Below are positions 38,524-48,627 of a DNA stretch of 64,000 bases, in pieces (positions within the stretch are counted from its first letter, which is position 1; each line of letters begins with the position of its first letter). The notes beneath the pieces were generated by a model, which did no database searches, was not told the origin of the DNA, and was given only the letters and a program-made list of their open reading frames with translations. Made by a program: the position numbers and the translations under genes. The stretch comes from Desulfobulbus rhabdoformis (GTDB lineage Bacteria > Desulfobacterota > Desulfobulbia > Desulfobulbales > Desulfobulbaceae), in NCBI RefSeq assembly GCF_016919065.1, contig NZ_JAFFQA010000002.1:144436-208435 (forward strand), given 5' to 3'.

Positions 38524-39879
38524 ATGGTTGGAACAGATAGTTTAAAACGAATCGTGGATCAGATCTGCCGAGATAAGGGGATTGACCGCGGCTTATTGAT
38601 CGACGCCATTGAAGAGGCGGTTCGTTCTGCAGTTCGCAAAAAATACGGAAGTCGTCGCGAGATTGAGGTCCAGTTCAGTGAGGATCTGGGTGAAATAGAG
38701 GTTTTTCAGTACCGAACAGTCGTTGATGAGGTCTATGACGAGGAGACCGAGATTTCGCTGGAAGATGCCCGTCTTCTTGACCCGGAGGCGGAGCTTGACG
38801 ATGATCTGGGCGAAAAAATGGATAACATTGCCGATTTGGGGCGTATCGCCGCACAGTCGGCCAAGCAGGTTATTATCCACCGCATGCGCGATGCCGAGCG
38901 CGATGTCATCTATGAGATGTACCGCGACCGTGAAGGATCCATTGTCAACGGTATCGTTCAGCGCTTTGAGCGGGGCGATATGGTGATCAACCTCGGGCGA
39001 ACCGACGCCTTGCTGCCGCGAGATGGTCAGATTCCCAAGCGTTCCTTTAAACAGGGGGACCGGATTCGCGCCTTTCTCCAGGAGGTACGCCGCGACACCC
39101 GTGAGGGCAGATATCGTGATTCCCAGCTTATCCTCAGCCGGACCTGTAATGAATTTCTGGTCAAGCTTTTTGAGATGGAAGTGCCGGAGATCGCCGAGGG
39201 GATCGTCAAGATTATGGGGGCAAGCCGTGAGCCGGGCTTTCGGGCGAAAATCGCGGTCTCCTCAATTGAGTCCGATGTCGATCCGGTTGGCGCCTGTGTA
39301 GGGCTGAAAGGGTCACGCGTACAGAATGTCGTCCAGGAGCTGCAGGGAGAGAGGATTGATATCGTGCCCTGGAGTCCGGACCCCGCCAAGTATGTCTACA
39401 ACGCCCTGGCACCGGCGGAAGTGTCCATGGTTATTGTTGATGATGAACGCAAGGCACTGACAGTGGTCGTTCCCGATGATCAGCTGTCACTGGCCATCGG
39501 CCGCCAGGGACAGAATGTTCGGCTGGCCTCGCGTTTACTGGGATGGAAAATTGATGTGAAGAGCGAGCAACGCTATACCAATCTGGAAAATCCCGGGTAC
39601 CGCTCTTTGGTCCAGGTTGAAGGCGTTGATGAAAATATGGCGGATCGGCTCTATGGCGCAGGGATTTTAACCAGTGCTCTTCTGGCCGCAGCTGATCTTG
39701 AGCAACTGATGAGTCTGGCCCGTATCGATGAAGAAAAGGCCCGGTTTATTCAGCAGGCTGCCGAAACCGTCGCTTCTCCGGATCCTGCCTCCACAGATGT
39801 ATCCGAAGAGGAGGAGGAAGAGGTTGAGCAGGAGCCACCAAGAGAATCCGAAGATAACCAATCCACCGATCAGGAGTGA
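38524..39879 (+). CDS. nusA: Transcription termination/antitermination factor NusA
   Basis: 451 residues: N-terminal RNA-polymerase-binding domain (1-125), S1 domain (about 130-200, REGSIVNGIVQRFERGDMVINLG), and KH1/KH2 (about 220-345, with VGACVGLKGSRVQNVVQEL and AIGRQGQNVRLASRL). A single C-terminal helix-hairpin domain (LVQVEGVDENMADRLYGAGILT) is followed by an acidic tail of Glu runs. It controls pausing, termination and antitermination. The stop overlaps the start of ylxR (TGATG). Confidence 0.97.
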   Translation: MVGTDSLKRIVDQICRDKGIDRGLLIDAIEEAVRSAVRKKYGSRREIEVQFSEDLGEIEVFQYRTVVDEVYDEETEISLEDARLLDPEAELDDDLGEKMDNIADLGRIAAQSAKQVIIHRMRDAERDVIYEMYRDREGSIVNGIVQRFERGDMVINLGRTDALLPRDGQIPKRSFKQGDRIRAFLQEVRRDTREGRYRDSQLILSRTCNEFLVKLFEMEVPEIAEGIVKIMGASREPGFRAKIAVSSIESDVDPVGACVGLKGSRVQNVVQELQGERIDIVPWSPDPAKYVYNALAPAEVSMVIVDDERKALTVVVPDDQLSLAIGRQGQNVRLASRLLGWKIDVKSEQRYTNLENPGYRSLVQVEGVDENMADRLYGAGILTSALLAAADLEQLMSLARIDEEKARFIQQAAETVASPDPASTDVSEEEEEEVEQEPPRESEDNQSTDQE

Positions 39880-40088
39880 TGCACAGGGGATATGTCCCGA
39901 AGAGAACCTGTCGAGGTTGTGGACTGAAAAGGCCGCAGTCGGAACTGGTTCGCTTTGTTGCAGTTGAGGGCAGGCTGGTTGAGGACGGGCATAAAAATAT
40001 GCCTGGGAGAGGCATCTATTGCTGTGACCAGGAAAACTGTCGTAACCGTATGGCGAAAAAATCCAAGAAAGTCCTAAAACTGGGCTAG
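39879..40088 (+). CDS. ylxR: YlxR-family RNA-binding protein (DUF448)
   Basis: 69 residues from ATG 39879 (overlapping the nusA TGA). It shows the family pattern VPKRTCRGCGLKRPQSELVRFV and GRGIYCCDQENCRNRM, with a basic C-terminus. The nusA-ylxR-infB order is conserved across bacteria. It likely acts in transcription or RNA metabolism; structures of relatives show an RNA-binding fold. Confidence 0.93.
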   Translation: MHRGYVPKRTCRGCGLKRPQSELVRFVAVEGRLVEDGHKNMPGRGIYCCDQENCRNRMAKKSKKVLKLG

Positions 40089-40127
40089 CGCCTATGCGTG
40101 GTGGGTTACAGAGGAAGGGAGCGTTTG

Positions 40128-42977
40128 ATGAGTAAGGTTCGTATATATGATCTCGCAAAAGAAGTTGGATTGAAAAGTAAAGAACTGGCCGAAAAGTTAA
40201 TTGCGATGGGCTATCCCATTGCGAGTCATAGTTCAAGTGTAGACGACGATATGGCAGCGGATATTCGAAAGAAATTGAAAAGTGATACTTCTCTTGGGGC
40301 AGGAGGGGGGCGCATCGAGCGAAAGGCTCGTACAGAGAACAGCGCTGCCAAACCAAAAACAGTACGCCGTCGGCCCAAGGCTGCCAAGGAAGAGGCTGCC
40401 AAACGTCAGGAAGCTGCCGAGGCTGAGGCCCTTGAAGCTGAGGTGCAGGCGTTGGAGGCACGGCTGAAAGCTCAGGAGGAGACCAAGTCGGCAGAACCGG
40501 CAGCCGCCGCTGGGGAGGCTGAAGAGGTCTCGCCGGAAGAGAGTCAGCCGACTGCGGTCGAGGCTCAAGCTGAGACGACACCCGAGCCGATCAAAGAGGC
40601 GCCTGCAGCAGAGCAAGAGGCGAAGCCTGATGAAGAAGTCAAACCAGCTTCGGTGGCTGTTGAAAGTGGGCCTATCGAAGAAAAAGCTTCTGTGCCTGTT
40701 GCTGAAAATCAGCCTGCTGAACAACAAGAGCCCAAAGTTGCTAAAGGCAAAAAGAAACAGGCTAAAGGCGGGGATGCGCCTGCTCAGGAAAAAGAGCAGA
40801 AGGCCAAGCCCGCCAAGCAGGATGTGCACAAGCCCAAACCTCTGGCAAAAATTGTAGGTCGCGTGGTTATTCCCCAACCGGAAAAACGGCCCAAGCCTGC
40901 TCCCGCAAAATCACGTCCTTCCCGTCCTGCACGGCCTGCTGCCGGATCAGCGGATCCCGGACCTTTCCCCAATCGGGATGATGCAGGCGCCCGTAACGAA
41001 AGCAAGGGCAAGAAAAAAGGGAAACGCGTTGTTGCCATCCATGAAGAGGATGGAGCAGGAAGAAAGTCACCCAAGGGCGGAAAAAAGGGTGGCAAAGGAC
41101 GTGTCAATTTTAACGGTGACGGTGAAGTTGAATACATGCGTCCGCGTAAGGGCCGTAAAAGACGGGATAATCGTCGTGAGCAGCAGATTCAGGCCCAGGT
41201 CGCTGAAACCAAGGCCATTAAGCGGCGCATTAAAGTTATCTCCACCATCAGTGTTGGTGATCTGGCAAAACGCATGGGCGTCAAGGCCAACGAGGTTATC
41301 GCAGCTTTGATGAAACTTGGCGTCATGGCTACGGTGAATCAGGCACTGGATGTGGATACAGCCATGTTGGTTGCCTCAGACTTTGGGTATGAGGTTGAGC
41401 AGGCAATGACTGAAGAGCTGGAACTCGAGGCATTGCAGGAGCATGAAGAGGAACACGGCGGAGAGGCCATTCCACGTCCGCCGGTGGTTACGGTCATGGG
41501 CCATGTTGACCACGGTAAAACCTCCATTCTCGATGCTATCCGCAAAACCGATGTGGTTGCCGGTGAGGCCGGTGGTATTACCCAGCATATTGGTGCGTAT
41601 CATGTGCAGGCGCCTTCGGGTGACCTCACCTTTGTCGATACACCCGGTCATGCCGCCTTTACCGAGATGCGGTCCCGTGGTGCCAAGGTAACCGATATTG
41701 TCGTTCTGGTTGTTGCCGCTGATGACGGTGTCATGGATCAGACCAAGGAGGCCATCGCCCACTCCAAGGCTGCGGATGTGCCCATTGTGGTTGCGGTCAA
41801 TAAGATCGACAAGGATAATGCCGATCCGGATCGGGTCAAACGTGAGTTGAGTGATTTTGACCTCATTCCAGAGGACTGGGGGGGAACCACGATCTTCTGT
41901 GAGACCTCTGCCAAAAAAGGTATTGGTGTGGCTGAATTGCTCGAGGCTATTCAGTTGCAGGCAGAGATGCTTGAACTGCGCGCCGATCCCGACCGTAAGG
42001 CCAAGGGAACAGTTATCGAGGCCCAGCTGCATAAGGGCCGTGGTGCGGTGGCAACCGTACTGGTCCAGGAAGGTACCCTCCGCCCTGGCGACAACTTTGT
42101 TGCCGGTATCTATTCCGGTAAGGTTCGCTCCCTCACCAATGAGCGTGGCGAGCAGGTCGAAGCGGCTGGCCCGTCTATTCCCGTTGAGGTGCAGGGATTG
42201 AGCGGTGTACCCCAGGCAGGTGATGAGTTTGTTGCCCTTGCCGATGAGAAGATGGCCAAATCGGTCGCCAATGCCCGTCAGTTGAAGGCTCGTGAAACTG
42301 AGCTTGCCTCTGCTTCCAAGGTCTCTCTGGATAATCTCTTTGAGAAGATGGCCGAGCAGGAGATGAAAGAGTTGCGGGTTATTCTCCGTGCCGATGTGCA
42401 GGGGACTCTGCAGGCGTTTGGTCAGGCTGCCGAAAATTTGTCGACCAAAAATATTCGTGTACGCTCCCTGCATGAGGGAACCGGCTCCATTACTGAAAAC
42501 GACATTCATCTGGCCGCTGCCTCCGATGCGATTATCATCGGTTTCAACGTGCGCCCCACCGTCAAGGTGAAAGAGCTGGCAGAGCATGAAGGCGTTGATG
42601 TTCGATCCTACGATGTTATCTATCATGCCCTTGAAGATATCGAAAAGGCCATGAAAGGTATGCTTGAGCCTGAGTTTGAGGAGCGTGTTATCGGTACTGC
42701 AGATGTGCGCGATACCTTCCAGGTGCCCAAGATCGGCACCATCGCCGGTTGTTCGGTTATCCATGGTAAGGTTGAACGCAACGCCAAGGTACGTGTCTTG
42801 CGTGAAGGCGTGGTCATTTATACCGGGAAAATCTCTTCACTGCGTCGTTTTAAAGATGATGTCAAAGAGGTACTGACCGGATTTGAGTGCGGTATTGGTG
42901 TCGAGAATTTTAATGACATCAAAGTCGGTGACAATCTCGAGGCCTTCGTCCTTGATGAGGTTGAGGCAACTCTTTAA
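40128..42977 (+). CDS. infB: Translation initiation factor IF-2
   Basis: 949 residues from ATG 40128 with GAGGAAGGGA upstream. IF2N1 domain (1-50, [20 protein letters not shown]), a long Ala/Glu/Lys/Pro-rich linker (about 60-370), then a second IF2_N domain (about 372-425). The G domain begins near 455 with [22 protein letters not shown] and NKIDKDNAD; domains II, III and IV with GxGVGC-type turn ([22 protein letters not shown]) complete it. It recruits fMet-tRNA to the 30S subunit. The long N-terminus is usual for Desulfobacterota and myxobacteria. An inverted repeat separates it from rbfA. Confidence 0.97.
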   Translation: MSKVRIYDLAKEVGLKSKELAEKLIAMGYPIASHSSSVDDDMAADIRKKLKSDTSLGAGGGRIERKARTENSAAKPKTVRRRPKAAKEEAAKRQEAAEAEALEAEVQALEARLKAQEETKSAEPAAAAGEAEEVSPEESQPTAVEAQAETTPEPIKEAPAAEQEAKPDEEVKPASVAVESGPIEEKASVPVAENQPAEQQEPKVAKGKKKQAKGGDAPAQEKEQKAKPAKQDVHKPKPLAKIVGRVVIPQPEKRPKPAPAKSRPSRPARPAAGSADPGPFPNRDDAGARNESKGKKKGKRVVAIHEEDGAGRKSPKGGKKGGKGRVNFNGDGEVEYMRPRKGRKRRDNRREQQIQAQVAETKAIKRRIKVISTISVGDLAKRMGVKANEVIAALMKLGVMATVNQALDVDTAMLVASDFGYEVEQAMTEELELEALQEHEEEHGGEAIPRPPVVTVMGHVDHGKTSILDAIRKTDVVAGEAGGITQHIGAYHVQAPSGDLTFVDTPGHAAFTEMRSRGAKVTDIVVLVVAADDGVMDQTKEAIAHSKAADVPIVVAVNKIDKDNADPDRVKRELSDFDLIPEDWGGTTIFCETSAKKGIGVAELLEAIQLQAEMLELRADPDRKAKGTVIEAQLHKGRGAVATVLVQEGTLRPGDNFVAGIYSGKVRSLTNERGEQVEAAGPSIPVEVQGLSGVPQAGDEFVALADEKMAKSVANARQLKARETELASASKVSLDNLFEKMAEQEMKELRVILRADVQGTLQAFGQAAENLSTKNIRVRSLHEGTGSITENDIHLAAASDAIIIGFNVRPTVKVKELAEHEGVDVRSYDVIYHALEDIEKAMKGMLEPEFEERVIGTADVRDTFQVPKIGTIAGCSVIHGKVERNAKVRVLREGVVIYTGKISSLRRFKDDVKEVLTGFECGIGVENFNDIKVGDNLEAFVLDEVEATL

Positions 42978-42991
42978 TAGGTGCATGAACG

Positions 42992-43062
42992 AAAAAGAGG
43001 TATAAACGTAAACAAGGGCATTTTAGCATAGTTTGCTGCCAGCCCTCTGCATACCTCTTTTT
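42992..43062 (+). promoter_or_regulatory. 12-bp inverted repeat between infB and rbfA
   Basis: AAAAAGAGGTAT (42992-43003) and ATACCTCTTTTT (43051-43062) are exact reverse complements with 47 bases between. The right arm ends in T5, so it may attenuate transcription out of infB, although the loop is long. The repeat could also be the edge of an old insertion. Confidence 0.45.
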
Positions 43063-43087
43063 GAATCAGGCACAGGCTGGTTGGTGT

Positions 43088-43489
43088 ATGACCCAGGATT
43101 TTGATTTTAAACTACCAGGGCTTGGTCGCCCGGAATCCACACGTCCCAAACGGGTGGGCGAGGCGATCAAGAATGAACTGACAATGCTTCTCCTGCAGCA
43201 GGTAGCGGATCCCCGGTTATCCGGGGTGGCTATTTCCCGTGTGGTGGTGGCTCCCGATCTTAAACAGGCGAAGATCTACTTTACTGTTCCGGCTGGAGCC
43301 GAGAGCAAAGCTGCTCTCAAGGGAATGCAGCGTGCCAAAGGCTTTTTTCGCAGTCAGTTGGCCAAGGCTCTGAATCTGCGCTACACGCCCGAATTGTCGT
43401 TTTATTTTGACAACCTCAATGAAGAAGTGGAGCGGATCGAAGATCTGTTTCGCCAGATCCATGAGGACCGTAAGGATGAGCAATCCTGA
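43088..43489 (+). CDS. rbfA: Ribosome-binding factor A
   Basis: 133 residues from ATG 43088 (ATG-lacking start 43061 would add nine). KH-like fold with RPKRVGEAIKNELTMLLLQQVADPRLSGVAISRVVVAPDLKQAKIYF, which is the RbfA core (KIYFTV and the C-terminal helix RIEDLFRQI). It matures the 16S 5' helix in cold conditions. Its 3' end overlaps the next gene by 14 bp. Confidence 0.95.
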   Translation: MTQDFDFKLPGLGRPESTRPKRVGEAIKNELTMLLLQQVADPRLSGVAISRVVVAPDLKQAKIYFTVPAGAESKAALKGMQRAKGFFRSQLAKALNLRYTPELSFYFDNLNEEVERIEDLFRQIHEDRKDEQS

Positions 43490-44468
43490 TAGCCGTGTTG
43501 TAGATGCGGTGCGTGAAAAGGATCATATCCTGCTCGCAACCCATTATAATCCCGATGGTGACGCCTTAGGATCGCTGCTCGGACTGGCCGATATCCTGGA
43601 GGGGATGGGGAAAACGGTCCTGCGTTTTCTTGAAGATCCGGTGACCCACCTGTATCGATTTCTCCCCGGGTGTGGGCAGATTCAGACCGACCTTGCGGCT
43701 GTGCGCACCTTCGTTGCAGAGGCAGGAGAAGATTTTCTTGCCCTCTGTCTTGACTGCGGCGAGGCACACCGGTTGGGGCGCTACAGCGAAGAACTCATCA
43801 CCTTTACCCCCATGATGGTGATTGATCATCATAAGGGCAATAATGGGTTTGGTGATGGTGCCTGGATCGAGCCACATCGCTCCTCAACCGGCGAAATGAT
43901 CTTTGATCTGGCGCAGGCCTTGGGGGCGGAGATATCCGACAGAGCCGCCGAATGCCTCTATACAGCCATTAATACAGACACCGGTTCTTTCCGCTACGAG
44001 TCCACCAGCAGCCACACCTTTGCCGTTGCCGGTGAGTTGGTGCAGCGTGGGGTTCGCCCGGAGGTGATAGCAAATCAGCTCTATGATAATTACACCCTGG
44101 GACGTTTACGATTGATGCAGGAGGTCCTGGCAACTCTGGAGATGCATGAGCGTGATCGTATCGCTTTTATCCGCGTGAGCCAGAACATGCTTGAGCGGAC
44201 CTTTACCACCATGGAAGATACCGAATATTTTATTAATTTTCCACGGGCTGTGGCCACGGTACGGGTGGCTGTGTTCTTGAAGGAAGTCGAGCCGGATCAT
44301 ATCTCAGTGAGTCTGCGTGCCAAGGGGCAGTGCGATGTTTCCCTGATCGCAGCCCGCTTTGGCGGTGGTGGTCACAAAAATGCCAGTGGTTGTCGTTTTA
44401 AAGGTCAGAGCTTGGACAGTGTCCGCGATGCATTGCTTGCCTGCCTGCGTCCAGAGGTCAATGCCTGA
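43476..44468 (+). CDS. nrnA: Bifunctional oligoribonuclease/pAp phosphatase NrnA (DHH)
   Basis: 330 residues from ATG 43476. DHH motifs: ATHYNPDGDALGS, LDCGEAHRLG, VIDHHKGN and NTDTGSFRYEST; DHHA1 FGGGGHKNASGC. Shorter than the fusion DHH protein above and without CBS domains, this is the standard NrnA family that degrades 2-5 nt RNAs and removes the 3' phosphate of pAp. It overlaps rbfA and is followed by truB, giving a translation and RNA-turnover cluster. Confidence 0.94.
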   Translation: MSNPDSRVVDAVREKDHILLATHYNPDGDALGSLLGLADILEGMGKTVLRFLEDPVTHLYRFLPGCGQIQTDLAAVRTFVAEAGEDFLALCLDCGEAHRLGRYSEELITFTPMMVIDHHKGNNGFGDGAWIEPHRSSTGEMIFDLAQALGAEISDRAAECLYTAINTDTGSFRYESTSSHTFAVAGELVQRGVRPEVIANQLYDNYTLGRLRLMQEVLATLEMHERDRIAFIRVSQNMLERTFTTMEDTEYFINFPRAVATVRVAVFLKEVEPDHISVSLRAKGQCDVSLIAARFGGGGHKNASGCRFKGQSLDSVRDALLACLRPEVNA

Positions 44469-44471
44469 TTG

Positions 44472-45257
44472 ATGAGCAAGGGGCAGTCTCGAAAAAAACC
44501 GGAGCTGGACTGGAACGAGGGCGTTTTCTTTGTGGATAAGCCAGCGGGCATGAGTTCTTTTGCTCTGGTCAGGCGGGTACGCTATTTACTGGGTATCAAA
44601 AAGGTGGGCCATGCTGGCACACTTGATCCCTTTGCCACCGGCCTGATGATCATCTGTGTCGGGCGACCGGCCACTCGCTGTATTGATCAGTTCATGTTCG
44701 GGCGTAAAACCTATCTGGCCCATCTGCAGTTGGGGGTGGAGACAACCACCCAGGATCCCGAGGGCGAAATCATTGCAACCCGGTCCGTTCCCCAGTTGAA
44801 CCCCGAGGATATCTCCACCTGTCTTGCGCAACATACCGGCCCGCAGATGCAGGCACCTCCTCCTTTTTCCGCAGCCAAACATAAAGGTAAGCCCCTCTAC
44901 GCATATGCCCGTGAAGGGATTATGATTCAAAAGGAGCCCAAACCGATAGAGATCTACTCTCTTGCGCAAATACGCTATGATGAGCTCACACATCAGCTTG
45001 TGGTTGAGGTCTGCTGCAGCCGGGGAACCTATGTACGTGTCCTGGCAGCCGACATTGGCACTGCCCTTGGTTGCGGTGCCCATCTTATCGGACTCCGGCG
45101 AACAGCCAGTGGTGCCTTTGGGCTTGAGCGCTGTTTGACTGGCGAAGAACTTTTCAGTGATGATGGGCTTACCCATCTCTGCGCTGCAAGGCGCAGTATC
45201 CACGATATAATGGACCAAATTGACCAAAACACCGATTACACTTGCCTCGGTGAATAA
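44472..45257 (+). CDS. truB: tRNA pseudouridine(55) synthase TruB
   Basis: 261 residues from ATG 44472 (3 bp after nrnA). Catalytic Asp in HAGTLDPFATG, the family box FVDKPAGMSS at the start, a PPPFSAAKHKGKPLYAYAREG thumb-loop region, and RGTYVRVLAADIG with conserved Arg. It modifies U55 in the T loop of tRNA. It has no clear PUA extension, consistent with a short bacterial TruB. Confidence 0.95.
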   Translation: MSKGQSRKKPELDWNEGVFFVDKPAGMSSFALVRRVRYLLGIKKVGHAGTLDPFATGLMIICVGRPATRCIDQFMFGRKTYLAHLQLGVETTTQDPEGEIIATRSVPQLNPEDISTCLAQHTGPQMQAPPPFSAAKHKGKPLYAYAREGIMIQKEPKPIEIYSLAQIRYDELTHQLVVEVCCSRGTYVRVLAADIGTALGCGAHLIGLRRTASGAFGLERCLTGEELFSDDGLTHLCAARRSIHDIMDQIDQNTDYTCLGE

Positions 45258-45286
45258 CCGTCGAGTATAGAAGAATTAACCGTTCC

Positions 45287-45310
45287 CCTGCATCGACCCT
45301 CTGATGCAGG
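45287..45310 (+). promoter_or_regulatory. Hairpin in the rpsO leader
   Basis: CCTGCATC (45287-45294) pairs with GATGCAGG (45303-45310) over an 8-base loop, 75 bases before rpsO. S15 autoregulates through structured leaders in several bacteria; this may be such a site. No T tract follows. Confidence 0.35.
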
Positions 45311-45384
45311 ATCTGGAACACACCATCCAGACTCCAGTAAAGGCTGAGGGAAATGCTTTTCTGGTAGCAGAAGGAAAAAACGCC

Positions 45385-45654
45385 ATGGCGCAAACAACAG
45401 AAAAAACAAAAGCCATCATCGAGAAGTTCAAAACCCATGAGAATGACACCGGATCCTGTGAGGTGCAGATTGCCCTCCTGACCGATCGTATTCTCTATCT
45501 GACCGACCATTTCAAAACCCACGCCAAGGATCATCATTCCCGCCGTGGTCTGCTGAAACTGGTTGGTCAGCGTCGTAATCTGCTTAAATATCTGATGAAA
45601 AAAGACATCAACAAGTACCGTTCCCTGATTGCAGAGCTCGGTATCCGTAAGTAA
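45385..45654 (+). CDS. rpsO: 30S ribosomal protein S15
   Basis: 89 residues, exactly the usual size. From ATG 45385 with AGAAGGAAAAAA upstream; the in-frame ATG at 45304 is not used. The conserved [16 protein letters not shown] and [20 protein letters not shown] are the 16S-binding helices. Followed by pnp after 301 bp, as in E. coli. Confidence 0.97.
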   Translation: MAQTTEKTKAIIEKFKTHENDTGSCEVQIALLTDRILYLTDHFKTHAKDHHSRRGLLKLVGQRRNLLKYLMKKDINKYRSLIAELGIRK

Positions 45655-45736
45655 GCGTTTATTGCAGTCTGGGGCGGTTCCCATGTGGGGGACCGCCCTA
45701 CCTTTGTACGCTGTGATCGAAGAGCAGTAGCGGGAT

Positions 45737-45884
45737 GTCATAAAGACACAAAGGACACAGAGAGAATCACTGTTTCCGGCTGGTACGGAAAGGGGGTTCC
45801 TGCTTTCCCCTGCAGGTCAGGGGAAAAGTACATGAATAAAAGTAAGGATGTGGATTGTCACTGCATCCTTTGTGCCTTTGTGAC
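45737..45884. repeat. Imperfect inverted-repeat element between rpsO and pnp
   Basis: The left arm 45737-45760 (GTCATAAAGACACAAAGGAC and on) and right arm 45861-45884 match in inverted orientation at about 20 of 24 positions. The motif core is CACAAAGGA. The ends are about 148 bp apart and the interior is non-coding, with a short GC hairpin. It resembles a small palindromic or MITE-type insertion in the rpsO-pnp gap. I see no target duplication. The 301-bp space is otherwise filled by the pnp leader. Confidence 0.45.
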
Positions 45885-45926
45885 GATTGTTTGGCTGTCT
45901 CGATCCATCGTTACCTAAAAATGCAC

Positions 45927-45945
45927 ATTTCGGCCAGGCCGAAAT
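45927..45945 (+). promoter_or_regulatory. Palindrome in the pnp leader
   Basis: ATTTCGGCC-A-GGCCGAAAT is a 19-bp perfect palindrome immediately before the AGGAG site of pnp. As RNA it would fold with a small loop. The pnp mRNA leader is an autoregulation site in E. coli, so a similar role is possible. Confidence 0.4.
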
Positions 45946-45955
45946 AGGAGTGTAC

Positions 45956-48040
45956 ATGATTAAAACAGTAGAGACTGAAATTGGCGGCCGTGCCATTACC
46001 CTTGAGACCGGTAAAATGGCCAAACAGGCCAGCGGATCCGTTGTTGTATCCAGCGGGGATGCCAAAGTTCTGGTTACTGTGGTTGCCGAGACCAAATCCA
46101 AAGACATGGGCTTTTTGCCCCTGACCATCGAGTATCAGGAGCGAATGTATGCTGCTGGCCGTATTCCCGGGAGTTACTTCCGCCGCGAGATTGGTCGTCC
46201 CAGCGAAAAGGAGGTACTGACCTGCCGCCTGATCGACCGTCCCCTGCGTCCGCTGTTCCCCGATGGATATTCCTGCGAGACCCAGCTGATCGCCACCGTT
46301 TTTTCTGCCGACGCGGATTACGATCCTGATGTTCTGGCGATGAACGGCGCTTCCACCGCATTGTTGCTCTCTGATATTCCCTTTGAGGAACCTGTTGGCT
46401 CAGCCCGAGTTGCCTACGTCGATGAGCAGTTTGTGCTCAATCCCAGCAAGAAGCAGTTGGAGAAGGCTGAGATTAATCTGGTTGTTGCCGGTACCCGCAA
46501 TGCCGTGGTTATGGTCGAAGGACGCGCTGAGGAGATGCCTGAGGATAAGGTCCTGGAGGCTATTTTCTTTGCTCATGCAGCTATTCAGCCCCTGATTGAT
46601 ATGCAGCTCAAATTGCGTGAGGAAGCTGGAAAGGCCAAGCGTGAGGTGGCCGCTCCAGTGGTCGATACAGAGCTGCAGGCCAAAGTTGAAGCCGCTGCGA
46701 CCGCAGGTATGGACGAGGTTGTCACCATTGCCGATAAGATGGCCCGTGCAGATCGCTACAGCCGTCTGAAAGAAGAGGTCTTGGCGCAGCTTGATCCCGA
46801 AGGTGAGCAGGCAGGTGCCATTTCCGACCTGCTGAGCAGCTATAAAAAGAAAATTATGCGCGATCGTATCGTCAATAAAGGATTGCGTCTTGATGGTCGC
46901 TCCTTTGAGGATGTACGCCCGATCAGCTGTGAAGTCGGTATTTTACCCCGCGCTCATGGGTCAGCCCTGTTCACTCGCGGTGAAACCCAGGCGCTGGTTA
47001 TCTGTACCCTGGGGAGCGAGCGAGACGAGCAGCATCTTGAGGGGCTTGGTGGTGATGTCTACCGTCGTTTCATGCTCCATTACAACTTTCCTCCCTTCTG
47101 TGTGGGCGAGGTTCGGCGTTTAAGCGGACCAAGCCGTCGCGATATTGGTCATGGTACCCTGGCCCGTCGTGGTATTGAGGCCGTACTGCCCGAGGGCGAC
47201 AGCTTTCCCTACACCCTGCGTGTTGTTTCCGAGGTTCTTGAGTCCAACGGCTCTTCCTCCATGGCAACCGTCTGCGGTGGCTCGCTTGCTTTGATGGATG
47301 CCGGTGTTCCGGTTCAGGCCCCGGTATCCGGTGTGGCCATGGGGCTGATCAAGGAGGACGATAAGGTTGTCGTGCTCACCGATATTCTCGGTGACGAGGA
47401 TCACCTGGGCGACATGGATTTTAAGGTTGTTGGTACCAGTAATGGTATTACCGGTCTGCAGATGGATATTAAAATCGATGGCGTTGACCGCGACATCATG
47501 TCCCGAGCGCTTGCCCAGGCCAACAAAGGCCGCAATCATATCCTCGACAAGATGCAGGAGGCGCTCAGCTCTCCGCGCGCGGTTGTCTCCGAGCATGCGC
47601 CCAAGTACGTAACCATCAAGATTCATCCGGACAAGATCCGTGACATCATCGGCCCCGGCGGTAAAGTGATTCGCGAGATGACCGCCGAATTCGAGTCGAA
47701 GATCGACGTGGAAGACGATGGCACCATCAAGATCTTCAGCAACAGCAATGAGTCTGCCAACGCCCTGGTTAAACGTATCGAAGAGATCACTGCCGTTCCT
47801 GAGGTGGGGAAAATCTATGAAGGCGAGGTGCGTACCATCAAGGACTTCGGAGCCTTTGTCCAGATCCTTCCTGGGACTGATGGCATGGTTCACATCTCTG
47901 AGCTTGCCCACGAGCGAGTGAAAAAGGTCACCGACATCCTTAAAGAAGGTGATGTCATCAAAGTAAAGGTTATCGACATCGATAACCGTGGCCGTATTCG
48001 CTTAAGCCGTAAGGCTGTCCTGGCCGAAGGCGAGGAGTAA
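45956..48040 (+). CDS. pnp: Polynucleotide phosphorylase
   Basis: 694 residues from ATG 45956 (TAGGAG upstream), the usual size. Two RNase PH domains (about 5-220 and 310-545), with the phosphate site [12 protein letters not shown] in the second, an all-alpha linker between, KH ([16 protein letters not shown], about 560-580) and S1 ([30 protein letters not shown], about 622-690). It degrades RNA with phosphate, and may polymerise NDPs. A terminator ends the operon 25 bp downstream. Confidence 0.97.
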   Translation: MIKTVETEIGGRAITLETGKMAKQASGSVVVSSGDAKVLVTVVAETKSKDMGFLPLTIEYQERMYAAGRIPGSYFRREIGRPSEKEVLTCRLIDRPLRPLFPDGYSCETQLIATVFSADADYDPDVLAMNGASTALLLSDIPFEEPVGSARVAYVDEQFVLNPSKKQLEKAEINLVVAGTRNAVVMVEGRAEEMPEDKVLEAIFFAHAAIQPLIDMQLKLREEAGKAKREVAAPVVDTELQAKVEAAATAGMDEVVTIADKMARADRYSRLKEEVLAQLDPEGEQAGAISDLLSSYKKKIMRDRIVNKGLRLDGRSFEDVRPISCEVGILPRAHGSALFTRGETQALVICTLGSERDEQHLEGLGGDVYRRFMLHYNFPPFCVGEVRRLSGPSRRDIGHGTLARRGIEAVLPEGDSFPYTLRVVSEVLESNGSSSMATVCGGSLALMDAGVPVQAPVSGVAMGLIKEDDKVVVLTDILGDEDHLGDMDFKVVGTSNGITGLQMDIKIDGVDRDIMSRALAQANKGRNHILDKMQEALSSPRAVVSEHAPKYVTIKIHPDKIRDIIGPGGKVIREMTAEFESKIDVEDDGTIKIFSNSNESANALVKRIEEITAVPEVGKIYEGEVRTIKDFGAFVQILPGTDGMVHISELAHERVKKVTDILKEGDVIKVKVIDIDNRGRIRLSRKAVLAEGEE

Positions 48041-48065
48041 TCCTCGGCCCGTCGACTTGGTCTGC

Positions 48066-48102
48066 AAAGCCGGTTGCCGCTTATGCGGGACCGGCTTTTT
48101 TT
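48066..48102 (+). terminator. Rho-independent terminator after pnp
   Basis: AAAGCCGGT pairs with ACCGGCTTT across TGCCGCTTATGCGGG, which itself adds pairs; it runs into seven T. It marks the end of the rimP-pnp transcript. dut starts 34 bp later, so dut must have a separate promoter or readthrough. Confidence 0.9.
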
Positions 48103-48135
48103 AATGCATATGAGTTTGGAGGAGAACGCTTCTCA

Positions 48136-48627
48136 ATGGTACAGGCAATGAGAAATATCGCCGTGGCGATAACCTGGCTTGATCCCGAGGCAACTGCTGA
48201 TTTGTCGCTGCCTGACTATGAAACCGAGTTGGCTGCAGGAATGGATATTTCTGCTGCACTGGGTGAACCGCTCACACTGGGACCCGGCGACATTGCCCTG
48301 ATTCCCAGTGGCCTGGCTGTTGCCATACCGGCAGGGTTTGAAATTCAGGTGCGGCCCCGATCCGGGCTTGCGGTGAAACATGGTGTTACCGTGGTGAACG
48401 CGCCCGGAACCATTGATGCCGATTACCGGGGCGAGGTCAAGGTCGGCCTGATTAATCTTGGAAAAGCAAGTTTTACCATCAACCGTGGTGATCGCATTGC
48501 TCAATTGGTCTTGGCGCCAGTGGCCAGAGCCTGCTGGCAGCAGGTGGGGAGTCTGGATGCTACCAAACGGGGAAGTGGCGGTTTTGGCCATACCGGTGTG
48601 AATCAAGAGGATACGGCAGGGAAGTGA
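48136..48627 (+). CDS. dut: dUTP diphosphatase
   Basis: 163 residues from ATG 48136 (GGAGGAG upstream). Trimeric dUTPase motifs: [58 protein letters not shown]. It makes dUMP from dUTP. The stop overlaps the GTG start of the next gene (GTGA). Confidence 0.96.
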   Translation: MVQAMRNIAVAITWLDPEATADLSLPDYETELAAGMDISAALGEPLTLGPGDIALIPSGLAVAIPAGFEIQVRPRSGLAVKHGVTVVNAPGTIDADYRGEVKVGLINLGKASFTINRGDRIAQLVLAPVARACWQQVGSLDATKRGSGGFGHTGVNQEDTAGK

